DNA of 37,035 bases from Aeromicrobium piscarium (lineage in GTDB: Bacteria > Actinomycetota > Actinomycetes > Propionibacteriales > Nocardioidaceae), in assembly GCF_007421815.1 (NCBI RefSeq), contig NZ_VLNT01000025.1:1-37035 (forward strand), given 5' to 3'. Made by a program: the position numbers and the translations under genes. Below, in pieces: positions 15,506-27,775 of this stretch. Every line of letters begins with the position of its first letter. Positions within the stretch are counted from its first letter, which is position 1. A model generated the notes under the pieces. That model saw only the letters and a program-made list of their open reading frames with translations. It was not told the DNA's origin and did not search any database.

Positions 15506-15525
15506 TATTTGAATCTGGAGACAGC

Positions 15526-15996
15526 ATGACTCTTCCCGCACCGTCGGACCTCATCGGACGCAGCCACGTCTCGGACTGGCTCGAGATCGACGCCGAGCAT
15601 CTCGCGGCGTTCTCGCGCGGGAGCTACCTCGAGCCCGACCGGGTCGACCTGACCATCAGCCAGAACAATGCCTTCGGTCCGACCCTCGTCGACGGCTTCC
15701 TGTTGCTCAGCCTGCTGGTCTACTTCGACTTCTCCGAACCCTTCGTCTCGATCGAGGGCGGTTACGGGCTGAACTACGGCACCGACCGGGTGCGGTTCAC
15801 CACGCCGGTATTCGTCGGCGATCGCGTGCGACTGAAGCGCACCGTCCTCGAGGCCGAGGTCAAGACCCCCACCCGCACCCTCGTCACGCTCGACACCGAG
15901 CTGGAGCTCGAGAAGAGCGGCGATACCGCCATGTACGCGCGCTGGCTCTACCTGCTCATCGACCGCAAGGCCGAGGAAGCGAGCGACGCTCAGTGA
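15526..15996 (+). CDS. MaoC-like hot-dog hydratase
   Basis: A 156-aa single hot-dog domain of the MaoC dehydratase-like family. It shows the usual order of an N-terminal strand-helix (GRSHVSDWLEIDAEHLAAFS), the region NNAFGPTLVDGFLLLSLLVYF containing the substrate helix, and the GLNYGTDRVRFTTPVFVGDRVRLKRTV strand pair typical of (R)-enoyl-CoA hydratases. It probably hydrates an enoyl-CoA or related thioester made by the next gene's product. The typical catalytic D-x4-H pair is not clearly visible, so activity is uncertain. A good GGAG site lies 5 nt before ATG 15526. The stop overlaps the ligase (GTGA). Confidence 0.82.
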   Translation: MTLPAPSDLIGRSHVSDWLEIDAEHLAAFSRGSYLEPDRVDLTISQNNAFGPTLVDGFLLLSLLVYFDFSEPFVSIEGGYGLNYGTDRVRFTTPVFVGDRVRLKRTVLEAEVKTPTRTLVTLDTELELEKSGDTAMYARWLYLLIDRKAEEASDAQ

Positions 15997-17568
15997 ACAC
16001 CGGAACCGACGACGTGACGGTGCTGCCGCGCGTCGTCGACTATGTGCTCCGGCATAGCCGTGAACACCCCGGTCGCACCGCGCTGATCGGCCCCGATGAC
16101 GAGCGTGTCTCCTATGCCGAGCTCGCCGAGCTGGTCCGCCGACACGCCCGCGCGCTCTGGGCGACCGGTGTGCGGCCCGGTGACCGGGTGGCGCTGATGG
16201 CCGCGCCGCGTCCGGAGTTCGTGGTCTCCTATCTCGCAACCACCGCGATCGGAGCGATCTGGCTGGGGCTGAACCCCCGGTACAGCGCCCGCGAGCTCGC
16301 CTATGTGCTCGCGGACGCCGCTCCGGTGCTGGTGCTGACTACGCTTCCGGCCACGGAACGCGAAGCACTGGACGAGGCCGCCGAGGGACTCATCGCGCGT
16401 CCGATCGCCGACATCGGTTCCGCCGAGCGACTGCGGGCCTTCGATGAGGACTCCCTCACCGGCACGGGGGACGAGATCGCCGTGGAGGCCACCGAGGCCT
16501 CGAAACTCGTCGACACCCAGGATCCCGCGATCATCGTCTACACCTCGGGCAGTACCGGCAAGCCCAAGGGCGCGCTCATCCGCCACTCGGGCCTCGTCCG
16601 CCTCGGGGTGGTCGAAGGTGAGACGTGGAAGCTCCGCGAACCGGTGGTGCTCTGCAATCTGCCGATCAACCACATCGGCTGCGTCGGCGATCTGGTCGGC
16701 GTGCCGCTGGTCACCGGCGCCACCTTGGTGCTGCGCGAGTCCTTCGATGCCGCGGAGGTGATCCGCGATGTCGAGGAGCTGCGGATCTCGGCGCTGTTTC
16801 AGATCCCCACGCAGCTGCAGCGGATCAGCGCGCACCCGGACTTCCGAACGCGGGACCTCTCCTCGCTGGAGCTGGTCGGCTGGGGCGGGTCGCCACTGCC
16901 GCGGGCCTCCTTGCAGGCCTACCGCGCACGGGGCGTCCGTCTGGTCTCGACCTACGGTCTCACTGAAGCGACCAGCTCGGTCACCTACTCCGATCCGGAT
17001 GCCAGCGATGACGACCTGTTGACCACGGTCGGACGCCCCGACCCGGGCATGGAGGTGCGCCTGCTCGGCGAGGACGGCGAGTGGACCGAGGGCGAGGGGG
17101 AGGTCTGCGTCCGGAACCGCACGGTGATGGCGGGCTACCTCAACCGGCCTGAGGCCACCGACGAGGCGTTCACCGCCGACGGTTGGCTGCGCACGGGCGA
17201 TGTCGGGCGGCTGCGCGAGGACGGGAACCTCGTCCTCGTCGGCCGCACGAAGGACATGTACAAGTCCGGCGGCTACAACATCTACCCGCGTGAGATCGAG
17301 CAGGTCCTCGAGGACCTGAAGGATGTCGAGCTGGCCGCGGTGGTCGCTCGACCGGACCCCGACTTCCACGAGGTCGGCGTCGCTTACGTCCAGGTGGCCG
17401 AAGGATCCGCGCTCGATGACGAGGCGCTGCGTTCCTGGTGCCGCGAACGGCTCGCCAATTTCAAGGTGCCCAAGGAGTTCGTCGTCCTCGACGAGCTCCC
17501 CCTCCTTCCGGTCGGAAAGGTCGACAAGAACGCGCTGCGGGCGCGTCATCACTCCACAGGAAAAACTC

Positions 17569-17576
<8 letters not shown>
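15993..17576 (+). CDS. Acyl-CoA ligase (class I adenylate-forming enzyme)
   Basis: A 527-aa AMP-dependent CoA ligase. It carries the P-loop YTSGSTGKPKGAL (residues about 180-192), STYGLTEATSSVTY (A5 motif), GWLRTGDVGRLREDGNLVLVGRTKDMYKSGGYNIYPREIE (A7/A8 hinge) and the C-terminal catalytic lysine in LLPVGKVDKNALR. It activates a carboxylic acid to its CoA thioester. The sequence alone does not fix the substrate, and a medium-chain fatty or aryl acid is plausible. GTG 15993 overlaps the maoC stop. The end overlaps the permease by 8 nt, so a single mRNA is expected. Confidence 0.9.
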
Positions 17577-21539
<3,963 letters not shown>

Positions 21540-21543
<4 letters not shown>

Positions 21544-22454
21544 CCATCGAGCGTGCGGTCGCGGACTATCTCGCGCATCTGGGCATCGAGCGCGGTCTCG
21601 CCGACAACACGCTCCAGTCGTATCGACGCGACCTCCGTCGCTACGGGAGCTTCCTGGAGTCGGTGGGGCGCACAGATCCGGGGCAGATCACGGTCCAGGA
21701 TGTCGCGGACTTCACCGCCGCCCTGCGCATGGGCGACGACGAGCACCGTCCACTCGGCACGTCGAGCGTCGCTCGCACGGTCGTCGCGATCAGAGGCTTC
21801 CACCGCTTCCTGCTCAGGGAGGGGCTCGTCGCGGTCGACGTCACCGACGATGTCAAGCCGCCGCGACCCACCTCGCGACTCCCCAAGGCGCTGCCGCTCG
21901 ACGAGATCGAGGCGATCATCTCGGCCGCCGGGAGTCCCGGCACCGCGCTCGCCAAGCGTGACCGGGCGCTGCTGGAACTGCTGTACGGCACGGGTGCGCG
22001 CATCTCCGAGGCGGTGGGCCTGGATGTGGACGATCTGGACCTCGAGAACGGCTCCGCGCTGCTGCGGGGCAAGGGCTCCAAGCAACGCATCGTGCCGGTC
22101 GGCAGCTATGCGGTGGAGGCCGTCGGCGACTACCTCACGACCGGGCGTCCCGCGCTCGCCAATGGCACCAGCCACGGCCTGTTCCTCAACGCCCGCGGCG
22201 GCCGGCTCTCGCGGCAGAGCGCCTGGACGGTGCTCAGCAGGGCCGCCCAGCGCGCCGGGATCGCCGCCGAGAAGGTCTCCCCGCACACCTTCCGGCACTC
22301 CTTCGCCACCCATCTGCTCGACGGCGGAGCGGACGTCCGCGTGGTGCAGGAGCTCCTCGGCCACGCCTCGGTCACCACGACCCAGATCTACACGCTCGTG
22401 ACCGTCGAGAAGCTGCGCGAGGTCTACGCGACGGCTCATCCACGGGCGCGGTGA
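21540..22454 (+). CDS. xerD: Tyrosine recombinase XerD
   Basis: A 304-aa site-specific recombinase that resolves chromosome dimers at dif with XerC and FtsK. The SAM-like N-terminal core-binding domain begins [21 protein letters not shown]. The catalytic set is present: Arg in [13 protein letters not shown], Lys in [23 protein letters not shown] (His and Arg), [13 protein letters not shown] (His and nucleophile Tyr). GTG 21540 overlaps the Nudix stop (GTGA), giving the normal length. Its position beside parA and scpAB is the conserved actinobacterial one, so it is the housekeeping copy and not a phage integrase. Confidence 0.95.
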
Positions 22455-22461
22455 CGGGGCG

Positions 22462-22467
22462 TAGAGT
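22462..22467 (+). promoter_or_regulatory. -10 element ahead of the parA leader
   Basis: TAGAGT lies 13 nt upstream of a GTG at 22475, the spacing expected when transcription starts at the start codon. No clear -35 hexamer is visible. Confidence 0.4.
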
Positions 22468-22474
22468 GGCGCTC

Positions 22475-22513
22475 GTGAGTAGCAACAAGTCGACACTCGA
22501 AGGACGCCGATGA
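22475..22513 (+). CDS. Possible leaderless 12-codon upstream ORF coupled to parA
   Basis: GTG at 22475 opens a frame encoding VSSNKSTLEGRR. Its TGA (22511-22513) overlaps the parA ATG at 22510 as ATGA. Transcription from the TAGAGT at 22462 would begin at or next to this GTG, so the mini-ORF could be read leaderlessly and hand ribosomes to parA. parA also has a moderate ribosome-binding site (GAAGGA), so dependence on coupling is uncertain. No function of the peptide is known to me. Confidence 0.35.
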   Translation: MSSNKSTLEGRR

Positions 22514-23361
22514 GCACGCCCGAGACCGGCCCGACCGGGCGCCCCATGCCGGTGCTCGACGCGCCCGGCCCGCGTGCCGGCAACGGTCCCGCGCAGATCA
22601 TCGCGATGTGCAATCAGAAGGGCGGTGTCGGCAAGACCACCACGACGATCAACCTCGGGGCGGCGCTCGTCGAGGACGGTCGCCGCGTGCTGCTGGTCGA
22701 CTTCGACCCGCAGGGCTCCATGACCGTCGGTCTCGGCTACAACGCCCATGAGATCGAGCAGAGCGTCTATCACGCGCTGATGGACCGCGAACTCTCGCTC
22801 AAGGACGTCATCGTCCCGACGTCCACCGACGGTCTCGACCTCGTGCCGGCCAATATCGACCTGTCGGCAGCGGAGATGCGGCTGGTCACCGAGGTGGGGC
22901 GTGAGCAGGCGCTGGCGCGCGTGCTGCGCGATGTCGCCAATGACTACGACATCATCCTCATCGACTGCCAGCCGTCGCTCGGACTGCTCACCGTCAACGC
23001 GCTCACCGCCGCCCACGGCGTCATCATCCCGCTCGAATGCGAGTACTTCGCGCTGCGCGGCGTGGCGTTGCTGACGGAGACCATCGACAAGGTGCGTGAG
23101 CGCACCAACTTCGACCTGCGCATCATCGGCCTGCTCGGCACGATGTACGACAGCCGCACGCTCCATGGCCGCGAGGTGCTGCGGACGCTGGTGGACGGCT
23201 GGGGCGATCTGGTCTTCCACACGGTCATCCGACGCACCGTCAAGTTCTCGGACTCCACGGTGGCCGGCGAGCCGATCACGGCCTATGCCCCCACGTCCCG
23301 TGGTGCCGACTCCTACCGTCAGCTCGCACGTGAGGTGCTGCAGCGATGCCCCGACGCGTGA
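22510..23361 (+). CDS. parA: ParA-family ATPase (chromosomal locus beside scpA)
   Basis: A 283-aa P-loop ATPase of the ParA/Soj/MinD group. The deviant Walker A is KGGVGKTTTTINLGAAL (residues about 38-54, both lysines present). Motif A' is LLVDFDPQGSMT, and Walker B is IILIDCQPSLGLLT. About 30 residues precede the domain. It matches the Rv1708 position and is distinct from the origin-proximal ParA. No parB is next to it. A small ribbon-helix-helix-like protein follows with a 16-nt overlap and is a candidate partner. Its likely role is in chromosome or cargo positioning near the condensin genes. Confidence 0.92.
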   Translation: MSTPETGPTGRPMPVLDAPGPRAGNGPAQIIAMCNQKGGVGKTTTTINLGAALVEDGRRVLLVDFDPQGSMTVGLGYNAHEIEQSVYHALMDRELSLKDVIVPTSTDGLDLVPANIDLSAAEMRLVTEVGREQALARVLRDVANDYDIILIDCQPSLGLLTVNALTAAHGVIIPLECEYFALRGVALLTETIDKVRERTNFDLRIIGLLGTMYDSRTLHGREVLRTLVDGWGDLVFHTVIRRTVKFSDSTVAGEPITAYAPTSRGADSYRQLAREVLQRCPDA

Positions 23362-23684
23362 ACCTGCCCGGCGCGGACGAACTGTTCCGCGCCACGGCTC
23401 CCCGGCCGGCCGCGACTCCCGCGCCGGAGGTCGCCGAACCCGAGTCGCCCAACCCCGATCAGCACCGTGCGAGCGGCCGGGTCAAGCACGACGAGAAGAT
23501 GACGGTCTACCTCACCAGCGAGGAGCTGATCGCTCTCGAGCAGGCCCGGATCCAGCTGCGTGCCGAGCTCGGTCGCAAGATCGACCGCGGCCGGCTCGTA
23601 CGTGCCGCCATGGCGCTCGCCCTGGAGGATATCGCCGTACGCGGCAGTGACAGCGATATCGCGCGGAGACTGGCCGACTCGTGA
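23346..23684 (+). CDS. Small DNA-binding-like protein, ribbon-helix-helix fold candidate
   Basis: A 112-aa protein. Residues 1-45 are Pro/Ala-rich and probably disordered (RVNLPGADELFRATAP at the start). Residues about 50-98 read as a strand (KMTVYLTSEE) followed by two helices (LIALEQARIQLRAELG and DRGRLVRAAMALALEDI), as in ribbon-helix-helix proteins. It overlaps parA by 16 nt. Some plasmid partition systems pair a ParA with a ribbon-helix-helix centromere binder (ParG type), and the same logic may hold here. That is inference. The stop overlaps a micro-ORF (GTGA) leading to scpA. Confidence 0.75.
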   Translation: MPRRVNLPGADELFRATAPRPAATPAPEVAEPESPNPDQHRASGRVKHDEKMTVYLTSEELIALEQARIQLRAELGRKIDRGRLVRAAMALALEDIAVRGSDSDIARRLADS

Positions 23685-23767
23685 GCGAGCGAAGCGAGCG
23701 AACCAGGGGAAGCCTCACGAGGCCGTCCGCTCATACTCGACGTCCTTTCTTGCGGGCGGACTCGTGA
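23681..23767 (+). CDS. Micro-ORF (28 codons) in a SER-type repeat before scpA
   Basis: GTG 23681 overlaps the preceding stop. The frame begins VSERSERTRG and ends PFLRADS, then stops at 23765-23767, where its TGA overlaps another GTG. The DNA starts GTGAGCGAGCGAAGCGAGCG. The layout (RTGA at both ends, SERSERT start, about 80 bp) matches the elements before tlyA, although the peptide tails differ. It is most likely a mobile or spreading repeat that preserves coupling. Confidence 0.4.
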   Translation: MSERSERTRGSLTRPSAHTRRPFLRADS

Positions 23768-23784
23768 GCGAGCTGGGCACGTGA
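23764..23784 (+). CDS. Six-codon micro-ORF bridging to scpA
   Basis: GTG 23764 opens VSELGT and stops at 23782-23784, overlapping the scpA GTG at 23781. Its first five residues repeat the start of ScpA (VSELG), because GTGAGCGAG(C/T)TGGGC occurs twice 17 bp apart. It may be a short slippage or target duplication at the element's edge. Confidence 0.3.
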   Translation: MSELGT

Positions 23785-24623
23785 GCGAGTTGGGCGTCGC
23801 GGAGGCCGAGAGTGGCGAGCACGACGGCTTCTCGGTGACCCTCGGCAATTTCGAGGGGCCCTTCGATCTGCTGTTGCAGCTCATCGCCAAGCATCAGCTC
23901 GACATCACCGAGGTGGCGCTGTCGGTGGTGACGACCGAGTTCATCGCGTACACCAAGACACTCGAGGACGACCTCGAGGCGACGACGCATTTCCTGCTGG
24001 TGGCCGCGACGCTGCTGGACCTCAAGACCGCTCGACTGTTGCCTCAGGCCGAGATCGAGGACGAGGACGACCTGGAGCTGCTGGAGGCGCGGGACCTTCT
24101 CTTCGCACGGTTGATGCAGTACCGGGCCTTCAAGCAGGTCGCGCTCTTCTTGGCGCAGCGCCTGGATCGCGAGCTGCGGCGTGTCCCGCGGGCGGTGACG
24201 CTGGAACCGAGGTTCGCTCGGCTGTTGCCTGAGGTGCAGATCCCGGTCACGATCGACGATCTGGCCGCGCTGGCCGCGGAGGCGCTACGCCCCAAGGCGC
24301 CGCCGCTCGTCTCGCTCGCGCACCTGCACGCCCCGGCAGTGAGTGTGCGGGAGCAGGGGCATCTGGTCGTCGACCGGCTACGGCGCGACCGGTCGCTGAC
24401 CTTCCGCGCGCTCACCTCCGATGCGCCCGATGTGGTCACCAAGGTGGCGCGGTTCCTGGCCTTGCTCGAGCTGTTCCGCGAGGGAGTGCTCGCCTTCGAT
24501 CAGGCCGAGCCGCTGGGCGATCTGACCGTGCGATGGACCGGCACCGATGACGGTGACATCGACGTGGGCGATGAATTCGACGAGTCCGACGATGCAGGAA
24601 GTGACGATGACCCAGACCAATGA
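23781..24623 (+). CDS. scpA: Segregation and condensation protein A
   Basis: A 280-aa kleisin subunit of the SMC-ScpAB condensin. The N-terminal kleisin motif is FSVTLGNFEGPFDLLLQLIAKHQLDITEVAL. A helical middle follows (LLVAATLLDLKTARLLPQ), and the C-terminal winged-helix region is PDVVTKVARFLALLELFREGVLAFDQAEPLGDLTVRW. GTG 23781 is chosen because it overlaps the micro-ORF stop and lies 20 residues before the conserved domain. The C-terminus is a very acidic tail (GDIDVGDEFDESDDAGSDDD). The 3' end overlaps scpB by 17 nt. Confidence 0.93.
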   Translation: MSELGVAEAESGEHDGFSVTLGNFEGPFDLLLQLIAKHQLDITEVALSVVTTEFIAYTKTLEDDLEATTHFLLVAATLLDLKTARLLPQAEIEDEDDLELLEARDLLFARLMQYRAFKQVALFLAQRLDRELRRVPRAVTLEPRFARLLPEVQIPVTIDDLAALAAEALRPKAPPLVSLAHLHAPAVSVREQGHLVVDRLRRDRSLTFRALTSDAPDVVTKVARFLALLELFREGVLAFDQAEPLGDLTVRWTGTDDGDIDVGDEFDESDDAGSDDDPDQ

Positions 24624-25290
24624 CGAGCAGTCGCCGGCCGAAGACGAACAGCCGGTGGTGTTCGAGCTGCGGCCGAGCCTGGAGGCGATCTTGATGATCG
24701 CCGACGAGCCGCTGCCCGCGGTGACGCTGGCCTCGGCGATCGGACACCCCACCGATGCCGTCACCGAGGCTCTGGTGGATCTCGCCGACGAGTACACGGC
24801 TCAGGGGCGGGGTTTCGAGCTGCGTGAGGTCGCCGGCGGCTGGCGGTTCTACACGCGTGACGAGCACGCTGACGCGGTGGCCGCCTTCGTGCTGGACGGT
24901 CAGCAGGCCCGGCTCAGTCAGGCGGCACTGGAGACGCTCTCGGTCGTGGCGTACCGTCAGCCGATCAGCCGCTCGCGGATCTCGGCGATCCGCGGCGTCA
25001 ACGTCGACGGTGTCGTGCGGACGCTGCTGACGCGCGGACTGATCGAGGACCGGGGGAGTGACGCGACCTCCGGCGCGACGCTCTACGGCACCACGTCGTA
25101 CTTCCTGGAGCGGATGGGGCTCGGAAGCCTGGAGGAGCTGCCGCCGCTTGCGCCTCTGCTGCCCGAGCTCGACGATTTCGACGGTGAGCTCGAGCGTGTC
25201 GCCGGGGAGGTCGCGGAGGACGAGGAGCCGGGCATCGGGACGCCGGAGCCGGGGGAGACCGAGACCACCCAGGAGAGCGTCGATGAGTGA
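24607..25290 (+). CDS. scpB: Segregation and condensation protein B
   Basis: A 227-aa ScpB with two winged-helix domains. LRPSLEAILMIADEPLPAVTLASAIG is the first helix-rich segment, ELREVAGGWRFYTRDEHADAVAAF is the wing, and ETLSVVAYRQPISRSRISAIRGVNVDGVVRTLLTRGLIEDRG is the conserved second domain. The acidic C-terminal tail is non-conserved. ATG 24607 is preferred because GGAAG lies 5 nt upstream. GTG 24601 and ATG 24592 are in frame. It binds ScpA and SMC in the condensin complex. The stop overlaps the pseudouridine synthase gene by 8 nt. Confidence 0.93.
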   Translation: MTQTNDEQSPAEDEQPVVFELRPSLEAILMIADEPLPAVTLASAIGHPTDAVTEALVDLADEYTAQGRGFELREVAGGWRFYTRDEHADAVAAFVLDGQQARLSQAALETLSVVAYRQPISRSRISAIRGVNVDGVVRTLLTRGLIEDRGSDATSGATLYGTTSYFLERMGLGSLEELPPLAPLLPELDDFDGELERVAGEVAEDEEPGIGTPEPGETETTQESVDE

Positions 25291-26032
25291 GATCGAGTTC
25301 GAGGACACGGGCGAGATCCGGCTGCAGAAGGTGCTGGCGCAGGCTGGTGTCGCCAGCCGGCGAGCCAGTGAGGAGCTCATGGCCCGGGGCCGGGTGGAGG
25401 TCAACGGCGAGGTCGTGACGCGGCTGGGGGTGCGCGTCGATCCGGTGCGGGACGTGATCCGTGTCGACGGGCGGCGAGTGCCGCCGCCGAGCGAGCACGC
25501 GTATATGCTGCTCAACAAGCCCCGTGGCGTCGTCAGCACGATGGCCGATGAGAACGGCCGGCCGGATCTCGGGCGTTTCGTGGCCGGTCGCGATGATCGG
25601 CTCTTCCACGTCGGACGCCTGGATACCGACACGTCGGGGCTCCTGATCCTCACTAATGACGGCGATCTCGCGCATCGGCTCGCGCACCCGTCCTTCGAGG
25701 TCACCAAGACCTATGTGGCGCTCGTCGAGGGCCAAGTGCCGAACTCCCTCGGACGGACCCTGAGCCAAGGGGTCGAGCTGGACGACGGTCCGGCCTCGGT
25801 AGACCGTTTCGTGGTCCGTGACCGTGGCAAGGGACAGTCCCTGGTGGAGCTCGACATCCACATCGGCCGCAATCGCATCGTGCGTCGGCTGTTGGCCCAT
25901 GTCGGACACCCGGTCGTCGAGCTGACCCGCACCGCCTTCGGACCGCTGCGGCTCGGTGACCTGAAGGTGGGCACGATGCGGGACCTCTCGCGCGACGAGC
26001 GCGGCGACCTCTTCGATAGCGTGGGAATATGA
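25283..26032 (+). CDS. rRNA pseudouridine synthase, RluB/RsuA family
   Basis: A 249-aa enzyme. The S4 domain (IRLQKVLAQAGVASRRASEELMARGRVEVNGEVV) spans residues about 13-46. The catalytic domain has YMLLNKPRGVVST and the active-site aspartate in HVGRLDTDTSGLLILTNDG, and later GRNRIVRRLLAHVGHPVVELTRTAFGPLRLG. It is most similar in layout to RluB, which modifies 23S rRNA, and Rv1711 has the same position. ATG 25283 overlaps the scpB stop by 8 nt (ATGAGTGA), and its TGA overlaps tyrA (ATGA). Confidence 0.92.
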   Translation: MSEIEFEDTGEIRLQKVLAQAGVASRRASEELMARGRVEVNGEVVTRLGVRVDPVRDVIRVDGRRVPPPSEHAYMLLNKPRGVVSTMADENGRPDLGRFVAGRDDRLFHVGRLDTDTSGLLILTNDGDLAHRLAHPSFEVTKTYVALVEGQVPNSLGRTLSQGVELDDGPASVDRFVVRDRGKGQSLVELDIHIGRNRIVRRLLAHVGHPVVELTRTAFGPLRLGDLKVGTMRDLSRDERGDLFDSVGI

Positions 26033-27075
26033 CCTCTGCTGTGCCCAGCCCCGTCCTCGTCGTGGGATGTGGGCTCATCGGCACGTCCGTGGCCCTCGCG
26101 CTGGCCGAGCGCGGTGCGCAGGTGCACCTGGAGGACCACGATCCGCGGAATGTGGGAGTGGCCGCCGAAGCTGGTGCCGGGACGAGCGATCCCGTCGAGG
26201 CGCCCGAGCTCGTCGTCGTGGCGACTCCTCCGGCCGCGGTGGTGCCGGCGGTCGAGGATGCGCTCCGCCGTTTCCCGGACGCGGTCGTCACCGATGTCGC
26301 CAGCGTCAAGGCGGCGATCGTGGAGGCTGTGGACGATCCGCGCTTCGTGGGTGGTCACCCGATGGCGGGCAAGGAGCGATCCGGCCCCGCTGCCGGCTCC
26401 GGACAGCTCTTCGAGGGTCGTTCGTGGGCGATCGTGCCGGGCGAGCGGAGCGCTTCCTCGGCGGTGGATCTGCTGGAGCGCACTGTCGTGGAGATCGGCG
26501 CTGTTCCGCGCCGGTTCGGGCCGCGTGCCCACGATGAGGCGGTCGCACTGGTCTCGCATGTGCCGCATCTGATGGCCAATCTGACCGCGAGCCTGCTGGA
26601 CGGTGCTCCCGATGGGCATGTGGACCTGGCGGGCCAGGGCCTACGTGATGTCACGCGGATCGCGCGCAGCGATGCCGACCTGTGGGTCGACATCCTCGGC
26701 CATAATTCGTCGGCCATCACGCCGCTGCTGACGACCTTGCGCGATCGTTTGGACACCTTGATCGGCGCGGTGGGCGAGGACCCGTCCGCCGTCGACGGCC
26801 TGCTGAAGCAGGGGCGTGCGGGCACCACGACGATCCCCGGCAAGCACGGCGACCTACCGACCGATGTGACGAGTGTCTTCGTGCCGATCGACGACACCCC
26901 GGGCGAGCTGTCGCGGCTCTTCGGCGATGCCGCTGAGGTCGTCAATATCGAGGACCTGCGGATCGACCACGAGGTGGGCCGTCCGGTTGGTCTGGTCGAG
27001 ATCGTGGTCCTGTCCGGGCGTGCCGATACGCTCGTGGAGGCCATGCGGGCCAAGGGATGGTCCGCTTACCGATGA
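26029..27075 (+). CDS. tyrA: Prephenate dehydrogenase with C-terminal ACT domain
   Basis: A 348-aa tyrosine-biosynthetic dehydrogenase. The Rossmann motif is VLVVGCGLIGTSVALALAERG (residues about 9-29). VVVATPP and DVASVKAAIVEAV follow, then GGHPMAGKERSGPAAG with the catalytic-region His, and VSHVPHLMANLTASLL. Residues about 275-345 form an ACT domain (FVPIDDTPGELSRLFGDA), probably the tyrosine-feedback site. ATG 26029 overlaps the previous stop (ATGA). tyrA is commonly found between the rluB-like gene and cmk in non-mycobacterial actinobacteria. cmk starts just after it. Confidence 0.92.
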   Translation: MTSAVPSPVLVVGCGLIGTSVALALAERGAQVHLEDHDPRNVGVAAEAGAGTSDPVEAPELVVVATPPAAVVPAVEDALRRFPDAVVTDVASVKAAIVEAVDDPRFVGGHPMAGKERSGPAAGSGQLFEGRSWAIVPGERSASSAVDLLERTVVEIGAVPRRFGPRAHDEAVALVSHVPHLMANLTASLLDGAPDGHVDLAGQGLRDVTRIARSDADLWVDILGHNSSAITPLLTTLRDRLDTLIGAVGEDPSAVDGLLKQGRAGTTTIPGKHGDLPTDVTSVFVPIDDTPGELSRLFGDAAEVVNIEDLRIDHEVGRPVGLVEIVVLSGRADTLVEAMRAKGWSAYR

Positions 27076-27083
27076 GGAGCACT

Positions 27084-27758
27084 GTGGGAACACCCATCGT
27101 CATCGCGATCGACGGACCGTCCGGGTCCGGCAAGTCGAGCACCTCGCGCGGAGTTGCGACGGCGCTCGGCTACGACTATCTGGACACCGGAGCGATGTAC
27201 CGGGCGATGACGTGGGCGCTGCTGCAGCGCGGCATCGATGTCACCGATGCGGCGAAGGTGGCCGAGGAGGCGACGTCCATCTCGATCGTGTCCGGTGTCG
27301 ACCCGCAAGAGCCCACCATCACCGTCGACGGTACTGATGTCTCCGGACCGATCCGCACCGATGAGGTGACGGCGGCGGTCAGCCCGGTGTCGGCGGTGGC
27401 GCGGGTGCGTGAGCTGCTCGTGCAGGCGCAGCGTCAGGCGATCGGCTTCTCCACGTCCGCGGGCCGTGGCATCGTCGTCGAGGGGCGCGATATCGGCACG
27501 GTCGTCGCTCCCGATGCGCCGCTGAAGGTCTATCTCGTCGCCGATCCGGCGGCGCGGGCGGCGCGTCGAGCGGCGGAGCTCGGCGGTGCCGATGCCACGG
27601 CGACCCAGGAGTCGCTCGCGCGCCGCGATCAGATCGACTCGACGCGGGCTGCCTCACCGCTGACCCAGGCCGATGACGCCGTGGTGGTCGACGGCACGCA
27701 CCTGACCCTCGACGAGGTCATCGAGCACATCGTCGGTCTCGCCCGCGACGCCTCCTAA
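27084..27758 (+). CDS. cmk: Cytidylate kinase
   Basis: A 224-aa CMP/dCMP kinase. The P-loop is IDGPSGSGKSSTSRG (residues about 8-22), followed by YDYLDTGAMYRAMTWALL, then VVEGRDIGTVVAPDAPLKVYLVADPAARAARRA and LARRDQIDSTRAASPLTQADDAVVVDGTHL. GTG 27084 is chosen because GAGGAG lies just upstream and the P-loop follows after 7 residues. ATG 27072 and ATG 27057 are in frame but would overlap tyrA. It is separated from tyrA by 8 bp. The 3' neighbour is on the other strand, with no clear hairpin in the 17-bp gap. Confidence 0.93.
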   Translation: MGTPIVIAIDGPSGSGKSSTSRGVATALGYDYLDTGAMYRAMTWALLQRGIDVTDAAKVAEEATSISIVSGVDPQEPTITVDGTDVSGPIRTDEVTAAVSPVSAVARVRELLVQAQRQAIGFSTSAGRGIVVEGRDIGTVVAPDAPLKVYLVADPAARAARRAAELGGADATATQESLARRDQIDSTRAASPLTQADDAVVVDGTHLTLDEVIEHIVGLARDAS

Positions 27759-27775
27759 CGCTGGGCGAGAGACGG

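Noticed and set aside
22455..23784. parS or dif site near parA and xerD
   Set aside because: No TGTTTCACGTGAAACA-like or dif-like sequence is visible in the spacers.
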